A DNA stretch of 64,000 nt, from positions 42,098-106,097 of the forward strand of contig NZ_LISX01000019.1 of assembly GCF_001905465.1 (NCBI RefSeq), written 5' to 3'. Under the pieces are notes generated by a model. The model was not told the origin of the DNA. It saw only the letters and a program-made list of their open reading frames with translations, and ran no database searches. Both the position numbers and the translations under genes were made by a program. Shown piece after piece: positions 8,834 through 16,611 of the stretch. This DNA is from Kitasatospora sp. CB01950 (GTDB lineage: Bacteria > Actinomycetota > Actinomycetes > Streptomycetales > Streptomycetaceae). The stretch's first letter is position 1. Every line of letters begins with the position of its first letter.

Positions 8834-10579
8834 TCAGGCCTGCTGCGCCGCCAGTTGGCGCTTCTCCATCCGGTCCGCGAGGAGGAGCGCCACCGCGGGC
8901 AGCAGCGTCGCCCCGTAGACCCAGAGCAGCCAGCCGAAGGAGTGCGCGAACGCGGCCGGCACCATGCCGTGGTGGCTGCGGGCCGAGTCCGTCAGCACCA
9001 CGGTGACCACCGCGATGGCCAGCGCGCCGCCGATCCGCTGGGTCAGGTTGAGCTGCGCGGAGGCGTCCGGGATGGACTCCTGACGGATCGACTGGAACGC
9101 CCGGGTCATCGTCGGGACGATGGTCAGGCCCGTGCCCAGGCCGCGGATCACCAGGCTGCCGCAGATCAGCGGGTACGCGGTGGTGCCGGTCAGGCCGGTC
9201 ATCGGGATGGTCGCGACGATCGTCAGGCTGATGCCGATCAGCACCGTCGCACCGCCGCCGATCTTCCGCAGCAGCACCCGGGACAGCCACGCCGCGGTCA
9301 CCACGCCCAGGCCGCCGGTGGACATCAGCAGACCGGTGGTCACCGCGGACTCGCCGCGGGCGTCCTCGAAGTACAGCGGGATCAGCATCATCGGCGAGTA
9401 CAGGACGAAGCCCAGGCAGAAGATGTTCACCACGGCCGTCGCGTACACCGGGATGCGGAACAGCCGCAGGTCCAGCAGCGGGAACTTCGCCTTCAGCTCG
9501 CGCACCACGAACACCGCCGCACCGACCACGGCCAGACCCAGCGGCAGCAGCAGCGAGACGCTCGCCTTCGCACCCTGCTCGGCGTACTCGTGGATGGCCA
9601 GCACCAGCGAGACGGTGGCGGTCGCCGAGGAAACCAGGCCCAGCAGGTCCAGCGGCTTCGCGCTGCCGGCCGGCGGGGCGTCCTTGCGGACCCAGCGCAC
9701 GGCGGCGAACAGCAGCACCGCGCAGAGCGGGATGTTCACCACGTACACCGCCGACCAGCCGCCCAGGGCGACCAGCAGACCGCCGATGGTCGGGCCGAGC
9801 AGCGGACTGATCAGCATCACCGAGCCGTTCAGGCCCTGCACCCGGCCCAGGTGCTCGCGCGGCACGCCGCGGGTCAGCAGGATCGTCGACGCCGGGATCA
9901 GGACGCCGGCGGCCGCGCCGGACACGCCGCGGAACGCGATCAGCTGGTCCAGCGACTGGGCGGCGGCACAGCCCAGCGAACCCAGCGCGAACAGGGTGGT
10001 CGCCGCGACGAACACCCGCTTGGTGCCGAACCGGGTGGACAGCCAGCCGGTCGCGGGCATGGTCGCCGCGAGCGCCAGCAGGTAGGCCGTCACCACCCAC
10101 TGCACCTGGTTGATGCCGCCGAAGCGGGCGGTGGTCTCCTGCATGGAGACGTTGACGATGGTGGTGTCCAGCATCGCGATGAACCCGCCGCCGATGGCGA
10201 CGGCCATGGTGATCAGCGCGGACTTGGACGGGCCTCCGCCGTCCTGGCCGGACTGCCCGGCCGGGGCGTCGGCCTTCGTGTCGGCCTTCGCGTCGACCGC
10301 GGGCGTTCCGGGAGCTTCGGGGGCCTCCGGCTCGGCGACGGCGACGGCGACCGCCTGGTCGACCACGGCTGCGGGCTCGGTGGTCTTCGGGGCGGCGGGC
10401 TTCTTCTTCGCGGCGGTGGCGGGCTTGGCGGTGGCAGTGGGCTTGGTGGCAGTGGGCTTGGCGGCGGCGGGCTTGGCGGCGGTGGGCTTCGCGGCGGGCT
10501 TGCGCGCCGGGCCCGGATTGCGGCGGGCCTTGCCCTTGGCCGCGTTCACCGTGGTGCGGGCGGGCTGCTTGGTGGGCAT
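8834..10579 (-). CDS. MFS drug exporter (DHA2/EmrB-QacA type) with Lys/Ala/Pro-rich N-terminal tail
   Basis: A 581-residue proton-driven exporter with about 14 membrane helices. DHA2 motifs include FIAMLDTTIVNVSM in helix 1, WVVTAYLLALAATMP in helix 2, the loop motif GWLSTRFGTKRVF, and PTIGGLL in helix 5 (motif C type). It is last in the leftward operon (41 bases after the condensation-like gene) and probably expels the product or an intermediate. The unusual part is the first roughly 115 residues: a cytoplasmic tail of (K/A)P(T/A)(A/T)KP repeats like the C-terminal tails of histone-H1-like proteins, followed by an acidic Ala/Asp stretch. The repeats are in frame and GC3 is normal, so the tail is likely real; its role is unknown. 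Confidence 0.88.
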   Translation of the reverse strand: MPTKQPARTTVNAAKGKARRNPGPARKPAAKPTAAKPAAAKPTATKPTATAKPATAAKKKPAAPKTTEPAAVVDQAVAVAVAEPEAPEAPGTPAVDAKADTKADAPAGQSGQDGGGPSKSALITMAVAIGGGFIAMLDTTIVNVSMQETTARFGGINQVQWVVTAYLLALAATMPATGWLSTRFGTKRVFVAATTLFALGSLGCAAAQSLDQLIAFRGVSGAAAGVLIPASTILLTRGVPREHLGRVQGLNGSVMLISPLLGPTIGGLLVALGGWSAVYVVNIPLCAVLLFAAVRWVRKDAPPAGSAKPLDLLGLVSSATATVSLVLAIHEYAEQGAKASVSLLLPLGLAVVGAAVFVVRELKAKFPLLDLRLFRIPVYATAVVNIFCLGFVLYSPMMLIPLYFEDARGESAVTTGLLMSTGGLGVVTAAWLSRVLLRKIGGGATVLIGISLTIVATIPMTGLTGTTAYPLICGSLVIRGLGTGLTIVPTMTRAFQSIRQESIPDASAQLNLTQRIGGALAIAVVTVVLTDSARSHHGMVPAAFAHSFGWLLWVYGATLLPAVALLLADRMEKRQLAAQQA

Positions 10580-10619
10580 CTTCGCGGGTCCTTCATCAGC
10601 GGGAGGAGGGGTGTCCGGG

Positions 10620-11786
10620 TCACTCGGCGGCGAGCAGGGCGCGTTCGACCTCGTCCAGGACGGCCTCGGCGGCCGGGCGGGCGTCGGGCCGGTTGCGGCA
10701 GGACAGCGTGAGTTCGGTGCGGCCGTCGATCTGGCAGGTGCTCAGGAACATCTCGGCGTACGGGACGAGCATCGGCAGGGTGCAGTACTCGGTGGGGCGG
10801 AACTGCGCGGTGCGGTACAGCTCGGTGTCGATCCGGCCGTGATCGGTGAGGATCGCGGTGCAGGGGAAGCGGGTGCCGTCCAGCTCCTGGGCTTCCCGCA
10901 GCGAGTTCGCGAACGGGTTGTTGCGCAGGAAGTCCCGTTCCAGGGCGGCGACTTCGCGCTTGCGGAGCATGGCGGCGAGCAGCTGGCTGTGCAGCCGGTT
11001 CCAGCGGTCCTCGCGGTGCAGGTCGAGGACCAGCTGGGACGTCAGGTTGGCGGTGGAGCGCACCTCGCGGTCGTGGCGGCGGAGGTCCACCGGGATGATC
11101 AGGCGGCCGGCGTCGGCGGTCAGCAGCCGGGAGACGGCCGCGCCGATCCGGGCGGTGACGGCGGACGGCGTCGCGGCGATCGAGCGTCGCAGCCAGAGCG
11201 CCGTCCCGTCGGCGGGGCCCTGCCCGAGGATCGCGGGTTCGCCTTCCACCCGGGCCGGGACGGGGGCGGCCGGGACGGGGGCGGCGGCGGCGCGGAAGTG
11301 CGTGTCGTCGACGGTGGAGTCGGCGCCGATCAGGGCCTCGCCGCGCAGCGCGCGGAACAGGTCCTCGATCCAGTACCGCAGGCCGCGACCGTCGGTGACG
11401 ATGTGGCTGGCCCGCACCACCAGCCGGCTGATCACCGGCCCGTTGGCGAGGCCCACCTCGCAGACCGGCCCGGCCACCACGTCCAGGTCCCGGTGGAAGA
11501 ACGGGTGCTCGAACCCGGCGTCGGCGGGCAGCTCGGTGATCGGCGGCAGCGCGTCCTCGGCCCGCCAGTTGGGGCCTTTGCGGCGGACCGCGAGCCCCGG
11601 GTTGGCGGCGGTCGACTGCCGTACCGCGTCCGCGAGTTGCTCCGGGTCGATGCGGCCCTCGCCCTCGATCACCATCTGGATCAGCTGCGGGGTGCCGGTG
11701 GCGTTGGCGTTCAGGTAGCCGCGCTCGATCTGGGAGATCCGCCGGGAGTAGGCCCGGGCGGGCGTGGCAACGGCGGTGGCGGTCAT
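10620..11786 (-). CDS. condensation-domain-superfamily acyltransferase
   Basis: A 388-residue stand-alone protein of the chloramphenicol-acetyltransferase/NRPS-condensation fold. It has an N-terminal half (LIQMVIEGEGRIDPEQLADA), the active-site region SHIVTDGRG in place of HHxxxDG (first His replaced by Ser, second His and DG kept), and a C-terminal half with a bridging strand (VRSTANLTSQLVLDLHR). PapA-type and free condensation enzymes join an acyl group on a carrier protein to an amine or alcohol. Two carrier proteins and diaminopropionate genes in the same operon make a late acyl- or aminoacyl transfer plausible. The ATG overlaps the stop of the small upstream ORF (ATGA). The N-terminus starts MTATA like the two preceding small ORFs. 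Confidence 0.7.
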   Translation of the reverse strand: MTATAVATPARAYSRRISQIERGYLNANATGTPQLIQMVIEGEGRIDPEQLADAVRQSTAANPGLAVRRKGPNWRAEDALPPITELPADAGFEHPFFHRDLDVVAGPVCEVGLANGPVISRLVVRASHIVTDGRGLRYWIEDLFRALRGEALIGADSTVDDTHFRAAAAPVPAAPVPARVEGEPAILGQGPADGTALWLRRSIAATPSAVTARIGAAVSRLLTADAGRLIIPVDLRRHDREVRSTANLTSQLVLDLHREDRWNRLHSQLLAAMLRKREVAALERDFLRNNPFANSLREAQELDGTRFPCTAILTDHGRIDTELYRTAQFRPTEYCTLPMLVPYAEMFLSTCQIDGRTELTLSCRNRPDARPAAEAVLDEVERALLAAE

Positions 11787-11905
11787 GCGGCGAGCTCCAA
11801 GGTCGGGGCGGCGAAGTCCTCGGTCGGGGCGGCGAGTTCGGACGTCGGGGCGGGGGCGGGGGCGGGCGTCGGCTCCGGGCGGGCGTCGGTCGCGGTGGCG
11901 GTCAT
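11783..11905 (-). CDS. tandem small ORF 2 (40 residues) with the shared C-terminal tail
   Basis: A 40-residue ORF coupled by ATGA overlaps to the ORF before it and to the acyltransferase after it. It starts MTATATDARPEP and continues with an Ala/Pro stretch. Its last 16 residues, AAPTEDFAAPTLELAA, match the tail AAPTEDSVAPALELVA of the preceding ORF. The DNA around both stop/start junctions is also repeated, so the unit arose by tandem duplication. It lacks the CxxWDC motifs of its neighbour. It could be a scaffold or precursor peptide modified at its C-terminus, a translational-coupling spacer, or a decaying duplicate. I cannot assign a function. Confidence 0.45.
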   Translation of the reverse strand: MTATATDARPEPTPAPAPAPTSELAAPTEDFAAPTLELAA

Positions 11906-12195
11906 GCGACGAGCTCCAGGGCCGGGGCGACGGAGTCCTCGGTCGGGGCGGCGGGTTCGGGCAGGCAGTCCCACTGCGCGCAGGTGCGCGCCACGACCTG
12001 GCGCTGCGCGCGGCCGGGTCCGGCCGGTGGCATCGGGGCCGAACCGGAGTCCGCCTGCGGGCCGACGGGTTCGGCCGAGCAGTCCCACCGCGTACAGGTG
12101 CGGGCCGCGGCGGCGGTACCGGCGGTCGCTTCGCCGGGCTCGGCCGGCCGGCCCTGCCCCGGCTGCGGGTGGGCCGCGGCGGCGGTGGCGGTCAT
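11902..12195 (-). CDS. tandem small ORF 1 (97 residues), repeated RTCxxWDC motif, candidate precursor peptide
   Basis: A 97-residue Ala/Pro-rich protein with no membrane helix. It contains two copies of one module about 36 residues apart: ARTCTRWDCSAEPV and ARTCAQWDCLPEPA. It ends in a tail (AAPTEDSVAPALELVA) shared with the next ORF. The four Cys and two Trp residues all fall inside the modules. The ATG overlaps the PPTase stop (ATGA), and third codon positions are nearly all G or C, which supports translation. The operon encodes a LanB-type enzyme and a GNAT acyltransferase, so a RiPP-like precursor or a C-terminally extended scaffold peptide is a reasonable hypothesis. The low Ser/Thr content argues against an ordinary lanthipeptide. 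Confidence 0.55.
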   Translation of the reverse strand: MTATAAAAHPQPGQGRPAEPGEATAGTAAAARTCTRWDCSAEPVGPQADSGSAPMPPAGPGRAQRQVVARTCAQWDCLPEPAAPTEDSVAPALELVA

Positions 12196-13217
12196 GCGGT
12201 GGGCTCCAGGGTGAGGGCTTCGGTGCGGGTGGCGGGGGTGCTGGGGGCGGGCTGCCACCACCAGCGGACGGTGGCGGGGGCGTCGGTGGCGAGGGCCAGG
12301 TGGAGGCCTTGGCCGAGGTCGGTGGAGCGGACCAGGTGGCCGGTGTTGGTGGGGCGCCAGCCGGCCCGCCAGTCGGGGAGCCGGACGCCCGCGAAGGTCT
12401 CCTTGCGCAGGTGGGAGGCCTTGATGAGGGCCTCGCACTCGGCGAAGTCCCGCATGGTGGCGGGTTCGCCGTCGGGGCGGCCGAGCAGCGCGCCCAGCCA
12501 CTGCATCGCGTACGGGCGGTCCCGGTGGTCCTGGAGGTCCACGCCGACGGTCTGGCCGGAGACCAGCGCCACCGTCGAGTACGCGTCGCAGTGCGCGACC
12601 GAGGCGGTGAGGCCGAGCGCCGGGACGCTCCACCGCCGGTGTTCGTCGCGGGCGAGCTCGCGGGGGCTCAACCGCACCCCGTACAGGCTCGCCACGGCCT
12701 CGGTGATCAGCCACCGGCCGGCGTCGTTGAGCCGGTGGCCCATCCGGTCGCGCGGCAGGTGCGGGTGCCGGGTGACGAGGCAGTCGATGGCTGCCTCCTC
12801 GTCCGAACTGCCGTGCTGCGCACCGGTGGTGAGCGGCCCGGGGCGGGCGGGCGTCCGGAGGTCCGTGGTCGCCCGGGCGGGCCGGCGGGGGGTCTGGGTG
12901 GGTGCCGGGCCGCCGCCCGGCACCCGGCCGGAGTGCGGTGCCCCGCCGGGCAGCGCCTCCGGCGTCCGGGACGGCGCGAGCGCCGTCGTGCCCCCGCCGA
13001 CCAGGTCGGTCTCCGGGCGCTGCTCCTCCAGCCAGTCCCCGGCCCGTCCGGCCCGTCCGGCCCGCTCGACCGTCGCCGGGTCCGTGCCGACCGGGCCCGC
13101 CCCGGCCAGGACCGGGCCCATCCGGCCGGCCCAGCCGAGCATCACCAGGTCGGTCTCCGGGCGCTGCTCCTCCAGCCAGTCCCCGGCGGCCCGCAGGGCG
13201 CTTCGCACGGCGCCCAT
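12192..13217 (-). CDS. 4'-phosphopantetheinyl transferase-like protein with extended N-terminus
   Basis: A 341-residue protein. Roughly the last 205 residues resemble Sfp-type PPTases, which charge carrier proteins with phosphopantetheine: SVAHCDAYSTVALV, then TVGVDLQDH, then FAECEALIKAS. Two conserved positions differ: the GxDxE motif reads GVDLQ, and the usual KE pair reads CE, so activity is uncertain. The first roughly 135 residues are Gly/Pro/Arg-rich and contain AGDWLEEQRPETDLV twice, from a duplicated 44-bp DNA stretch. The start overlaps the stop of the KS-CLF gene by one base. It probably activates the two carrier proteins of this operon. Confidence 0.62.
   Translation of the reverse strand: MGAVRSALRAAGDWLEEQRPETDLVMLGWAGRMGPVLAGAGPVGTDPATVERAGRAGRAGDWLEEQRPETDLVGGGTTALAPSRTPEALPGGAPHSGRVPGGGPAPTQTPRRPARATTDLRTPARPGPLTTGAQHGSSDEEAAIDCLVTRHPHLPRDRMGHRLNDAGRWLITEAVASLYGVRLSPRELARDEHRRWSVPALGLTASVAHCDAYSTVALVSGQTVGVDLQDHRDRPYAMQWLGALLGRPDGEPATMRDFAECEALIKASHLRKETFAGVRLPDWRAGWRPTNTGHLVRSTDLGQGLHLALATDAPATVRWWWQPAPSTPATRTEALTLEPTA
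13000..13187. repeat. 44-bp direct repeat inside the PPTase-like gene
   Basis: Bases 13000-13043 and 13144-13187 are identical. The 144-bp offset is 48 codons, so the frame is kept and AGDWLEEQRPETDLV is encoded twice. This is a recent partial duplication; the DNA between copies is GC-rich low-complexity sequence. Confidence 0.9.
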
Positions 13218-15538
13218 CACGGCCTCGCGTCGAACACCGCGGCAGCGTAGGAGCCGCCGTAGGCGAAGCTGGAGAGCAGCAGGCGTCCGGCGGGGGCGTC
13301 GCCGGCGAGGGCGGCGACCAGGCCGAGGGCGCCGGCCGAGCCGTAGGTCTCGCCGAGCAGGGCCTTGGGGGTGACCGCGGGGCGGTCGGCGAGGCCCGCC
13401 AGCGCCAGGGCGCGGGACTGGGCGACGTCCACCAGGCGGTAGCCGGAGGCGGCGGAGACGACCGTGTCGATCTGCTCGGGCGTGGAGTCGGCCTCGGCGA
13501 GGGCGGAGCGCAGGGCGCGGGCCCAGGCCTCGCCGTCGCGGCCGATCCGTCCGATGCCGGCCGGTTCGCCGGAGGCGCCGAAGCCGCGCACGTCCGCCAG
13601 GACGCTCGCGCCGCGGGCGGCGGCGGAGGCCTCGGACTCCAGCAGGATGGCGGCCGCGCCCTCGGAGAGCACGGTGCCGGTGCCGCCGCCGGGGACCACG
13701 TGCGGGGTCTTGGCGTATCCGGGCAGCCGGGCCTGGGTGGCCAGGGCCTGCTCGGGGAACTCGTCGGCGACCACGACCATGATCCGGTCGGCCATGCCGC
13801 GGGCGATGACCCGGGCGGCCAGCTGGAGCGCGAGGACGGAGGAGGTGCCGCCGTTGGCGATGGTGGCGGTGTAGCCGCGGTAGCGGTGCAGCATGCCGAC
13901 GTGTCCGGCGGCGGCGTTGACGACCGTGTTGGCGAAGGTCGCCGGGTTGGCGCCGGTGATGCCCTTGGTGAGGACGCCGTGGTGGAAGTCCAGCACCGAG
14001 GTGACCGGGCCGTAGCCGGTGGCGAAGACGATGCCGGTGCCCTCGGCCTCGGCGCGGGACGGCTTGCCGTGCCGCTCGTACAGGTCGCCGACGGCGCCGG
14101 CGGCGAGCACGCCCAGCGGGTCCATCCGGCGGGCCTTGCTGGGGTTGAGGCGCTTGGCGACGGCCTTGACGTCGATCCGGCCGATCGGGCGCTCGCCGAT
14201 GCCGGCGACCTGCTCCAGGGTGTCGAAGCCGACCCGGCCGGCGGCGAGCGCGGCGGTCAGTTCGGCGGTGGAGGCGGACGAGCCGGCCAGGCCGGCCACG
14301 CCGGTGACCACCACGTGGTGCACGGGCTGCGTACGCCGGGCCGAACGGGCGGGCCGGCCGGGCTTGTTGAGGACGACGGTGGCGTTGTTGCCGCCGAACG
14401 CGAAGGAGTTGGAGGCGACCACTTCCAGCGGCGCGGGGCGCCCGGCGTTCGGGACGATGTCCAGTCCGAACGGGGAGTCGACGCCGCGGGTGCTGAGCGT
14501 CGGCGGGATGATGCCCCGATCGATCGCCATGGTGGAGACGATCGCCTCGACCGCGCCGGCCGCGCCCAGGGTGTGGCCGAGCATCGACTTGGTGGAGCTG
14601 GCGGGCGGCACCTCGGCGCCGAACAGCAGCTTCACGGCCTTGGGCTCGGACACGTCGTTGGCGGGGGTGCCGGTGCCGTGCAGGTTGACGTAGTCGACGT
14701 CCTCGGGGGCGAGGCCGGCGGTCTGCAGGGCCTGGGCCATCGCGGCGGCCGCGCCCTTGCCGCTCGGGTCGGGGGCGGTCTGGTGGTAGCCGTCGCAGGA
14801 GAGGCCGTAGCCGCCGAGTTCGGCGAGCGGGGCGGCGCCGCGTTCGGCGGCCCGCTCGGCGGACTCCAGGACCATGAAGCCCGCGCCCTCGCCGAGGGTG
14901 AGCCCGGTGGAGGCGGACATCGGCGCGCACGGCTCGGGGTCGAGCGCGCCGAGGGCGGAGAACCCGTACGCGGAGAGCTGGGCCAGCGGGTCGACGCCGC
15001 CGCAGATGACGTAGTCGACCTCGCCCTTCCAGAGCAGTTCGGCGGCGTAGCCGAGGGCGACGGCGCTGGCCGCGCAGGCGTTGGAGAGCACCACGCGGGG
15101 GCCGCGCAGGTCGAACTCGGCGGCGATGAAGTCGCCCACGCACGGGAGTTGGGAGCCGGCGGCCTGGACGGCGTCCAGCACGCCGTCCTTCACCAGGCCG
15201 CGGTGCACGTTCTCCAGGGTGGGCATCGCGCCGAGGCTGGAGCCGACCACGACGGCGACCCGGTCGCGGTCCACGGTGTCCAGGTCGAGGCCCGAGTTGC
15301 GCAGGGCCTCGCGGATCGCGGTGGCCGCCAGCGCGTAGCAGCGGTCCAGGTCGTCCGGCTGCTCGGCGGTGACCATGCCGGCCCAGTCGGTGAGCAGCTG
15401 GGTGGTGTCGAACAGGGTGTTGGTGCGGATGCCGGAGACGCCCTGGGAGATGGACGTCCAGCTCTTCTCGACGTCGTCGCCGGCGCCGGTGATCAGGCCC
15501 AGGCCGGTGAGGGCGATGCGTTCGGTGGTCTTGGTCAT
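13217..15538 (-). CDS. ketosynthase fused to chain-length-factor-like domain
   Basis: A 773-residue fusion of two thiolase-fold condensing domains. Domain 1 (about 1-395) is catalytically complete: nucleophile Cys155 in LSNACAASAV, His287 in NLHGTGTPAND, Lys317 and His322 in STKSMLGHTLGAAGA. Domain 2 (about 405-773) keeps the fold but has ANGGTSSVLAL where the Cys should be, so it is a KS-beta/chain-length-factor-like partner. In type II systems these are two proteins. It would extend acyl chains on the operon's carrier protein with malonyl units, followed by the FabG-like and FabZ-like enzymes. Start and stop overlap the neighbouring genes by one base each (TGATG). Confidence 0.88.
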   Translation of the reverse strand: MTKTTERIALTGLGLITGAGDDVEKSWTSISQGVSGIRTNTLFDTTQLLTDWAGMVTAEQPDDLDRCYALAATAIREALRNSGLDLDTVDRDRVAVVVGSSLGAMPTLENVHRGLVKDGVLDAVQAAGSQLPCVGDFIAAEFDLRGPRVVLSNACAASAVALGYAAELLWKGEVDYVICGGVDPLAQLSAYGFSALGALDPEPCAPMSASTGLTLGEGAGFMVLESAERAAERGAAPLAELGGYGLSCDGYHQTAPDPSGKGAAAAMAQALQTAGLAPEDVDYVNLHGTGTPANDVSEPKAVKLLFGAEVPPASSTKSMLGHTLGAAGAVEAIVSTMAIDRGIIPPTLSTRGVDSPFGLDIVPNAGRPAPLEVVASNSFAFGGNNATVVLNKPGRPARSARRTQPVHHVVVTGVAGLAGSSASTAELTAALAAGRVGFDTLEQVAGIGERPIGRIDVKAVAKRLNPSKARRMDPLGVLAAGAVGDLYERHGKPSRAEAEGTGIVFATGYGPVTSVLDFHHGVLTKGITGANPATFANTVVNAAAGHVGMLHRYRGYTATIANGGTSSVLALQLAARVIARGMADRIMVVVADEFPEQALATQARLPGYAKTPHVVPGGGTGTVLSEGAAAILLESEASAAARGASVLADVRGFGASGEPAGIGRIGRDGEAWARALRSALAEADSTPEQIDTVVSAASGYRLVDVAQSRALALAGLADRPAVTPKALLGETYGSAGALGLVAALAGDAPAGRLLLSSFAYGGSYAAAVFDARP

Positions 15539-16575
15539 CAGTGGATCCGGGTGGTCAGCGAGGCGGCGATGACGCGGGGCTGGGTGACGGTGCGCACCGG
15601 GGTGCCGGCGCCGTCCGTGTCGGCGGCGGAGAGCTCCAGGCCGGGGACCCAGAACGGGGCGTCCAGCAGGGCGACGATCAGTTCCTCGTCGGCGTTGGCG
15701 GACGGGGCCTGCCAGATGACGGTGCCGACCTGCTGCCCGCCGGCGGTGACCGGGGTGCCGGCCGTGAAGGCGGCGCCGGCCGGGGCGGCCAGGGCGGTGA
15801 TCTTCGCGTTCTCGGCGGTGGGCTTGACCAGCTCCTCGGAGCCGAGGAACTCGCCGATCCGGTTCCAGTCGACCATCCAGGCCAGGTCGGCCTCGTGCAC
15901 CGGCAGGCCGGCGAAGCCCGCGGCGTAGACCGCCATGCCGGCCTCGGCCTGGACCCGGGCCAGGCCCTCGGCGCCGACCTCGGCGCCGCCCTCGGCGGCC
16001 ACCGCGTCGACGGCGGCGGTGTGGCCGGCCTCGGGGGCGTTGGAGAGCAGCAGGTAGCCGTACTCGCCGGTGGTGCCGACGCGGGCCAGGTGGGCCAGCG
16101 CGGCGGGCTCGCCGGGGACGTTGGCCTCGGTGACGCCGTGCAGGGTCAGGCCGGAAATGTCGAACTCGACGAACGCGGCGGCCGCGGCCCAGGCCTTCGG
16201 GCCCTCGAACGCGGTGGCGCCCCAGCCCTCGGGGGCGACCTCGACGGTGACGTCGGACGGGGCGTCCAGCGCCTCCAGGTAGCCGGTCAGGGCGTCGATC
16301 GAGACCGGGGTGCGGGGCAGCAGCCAGGAGTCGTCGCCGATCTCGAAGTGCAGCAGGATCGCGAACGGCGAGCCGTCCTGGTTCAGCGCCAGCGCCTCGC
16401 GGACGGAGTCCGGCTCGACGTACTCGCTGGACTTGGCCAGGAACAGGTCGAGGAACTCGTAGCGGTCGCCGCCGGAGATCCGGACCAGCGGGGCGGTGAT
16501 CGGGTAGGCGCCGATGGCGGTGCGGACGGTGGTGTAGTCGTCCTGCGCGGTGCGCACGGCAACGGTGGTGGTCAT
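15538..16575 (-). CDS. GcvT-like (aminomethyltransferase/folate-binding fold) protein
   Basis: A 345-residue protein resembling the glycine-cleavage T-protein family: an N-terminal ISGGDRYEFLDLFLAKSSEY region, a GEYGYLLLSN strand and a C-terminal small barrel (ALDAPFWVPG). T-proteins bind tetrahydrofolate and move one-carbon units; relatives act as demethylases or dimethylglycine oxidases. No H- or P-protein genes are present, so it does not belong to a glycine-cleavage operon. In this cluster it may methylate or demethylate an intermediate. I chose ATG 16575 because GAAAGGA lies upstream; the frame is open to a GTG at 16605. Confidence 0.65.
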   Translation of the reverse strand: MTTTVAVRTAQDDYTTVRTAIGAYPITAPLVRISGGDRYEFLDLFLAKSSEYVEPDSVREALALNQDGSPFAILLHFEIGDDSWLLPRTPVSIDALTGYLEALDAPSDVTVEVAPEGWGATAFEGPKAWAAAAAFVEFDISGLTLHGVTEANVPGEPAALAHLARVGTTGEYGYLLLSNAPEAGHTAAVDAVAAEGGAEVGAEGLARVQAEAGMAVYAAGFAGLPVHEADLAWMVDWNRIGEFLGSEELVKPTAENAKITALAAPAGAAFTAGTPVTAGGQQVGTVIWQAPSANADEELIVALLDAPFWVPGLELSAADTDGAGTPVRTVTQPRVIAASLTTRIH

Positions 16576-16611
16576 GGCTTCGGTGGTCCTTTCGAGGGTG
16601 TTCACGGGGTG

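Noticed and set aside
12192..13217. Assigning a housekeeping Sfp/AcpS function with confidence
   Set aside because: Two catalytic-motif positions deviate, so only a PPTase-like call is justified.
10110..15928. Long plus-strand open frames (up to about 1000 codons) opposite the biosynthetic operon
   Set aside because: They are antisense Gly/Val/Arg-rich translations without motifs; the minus strand has complete enzyme motifs throughout.
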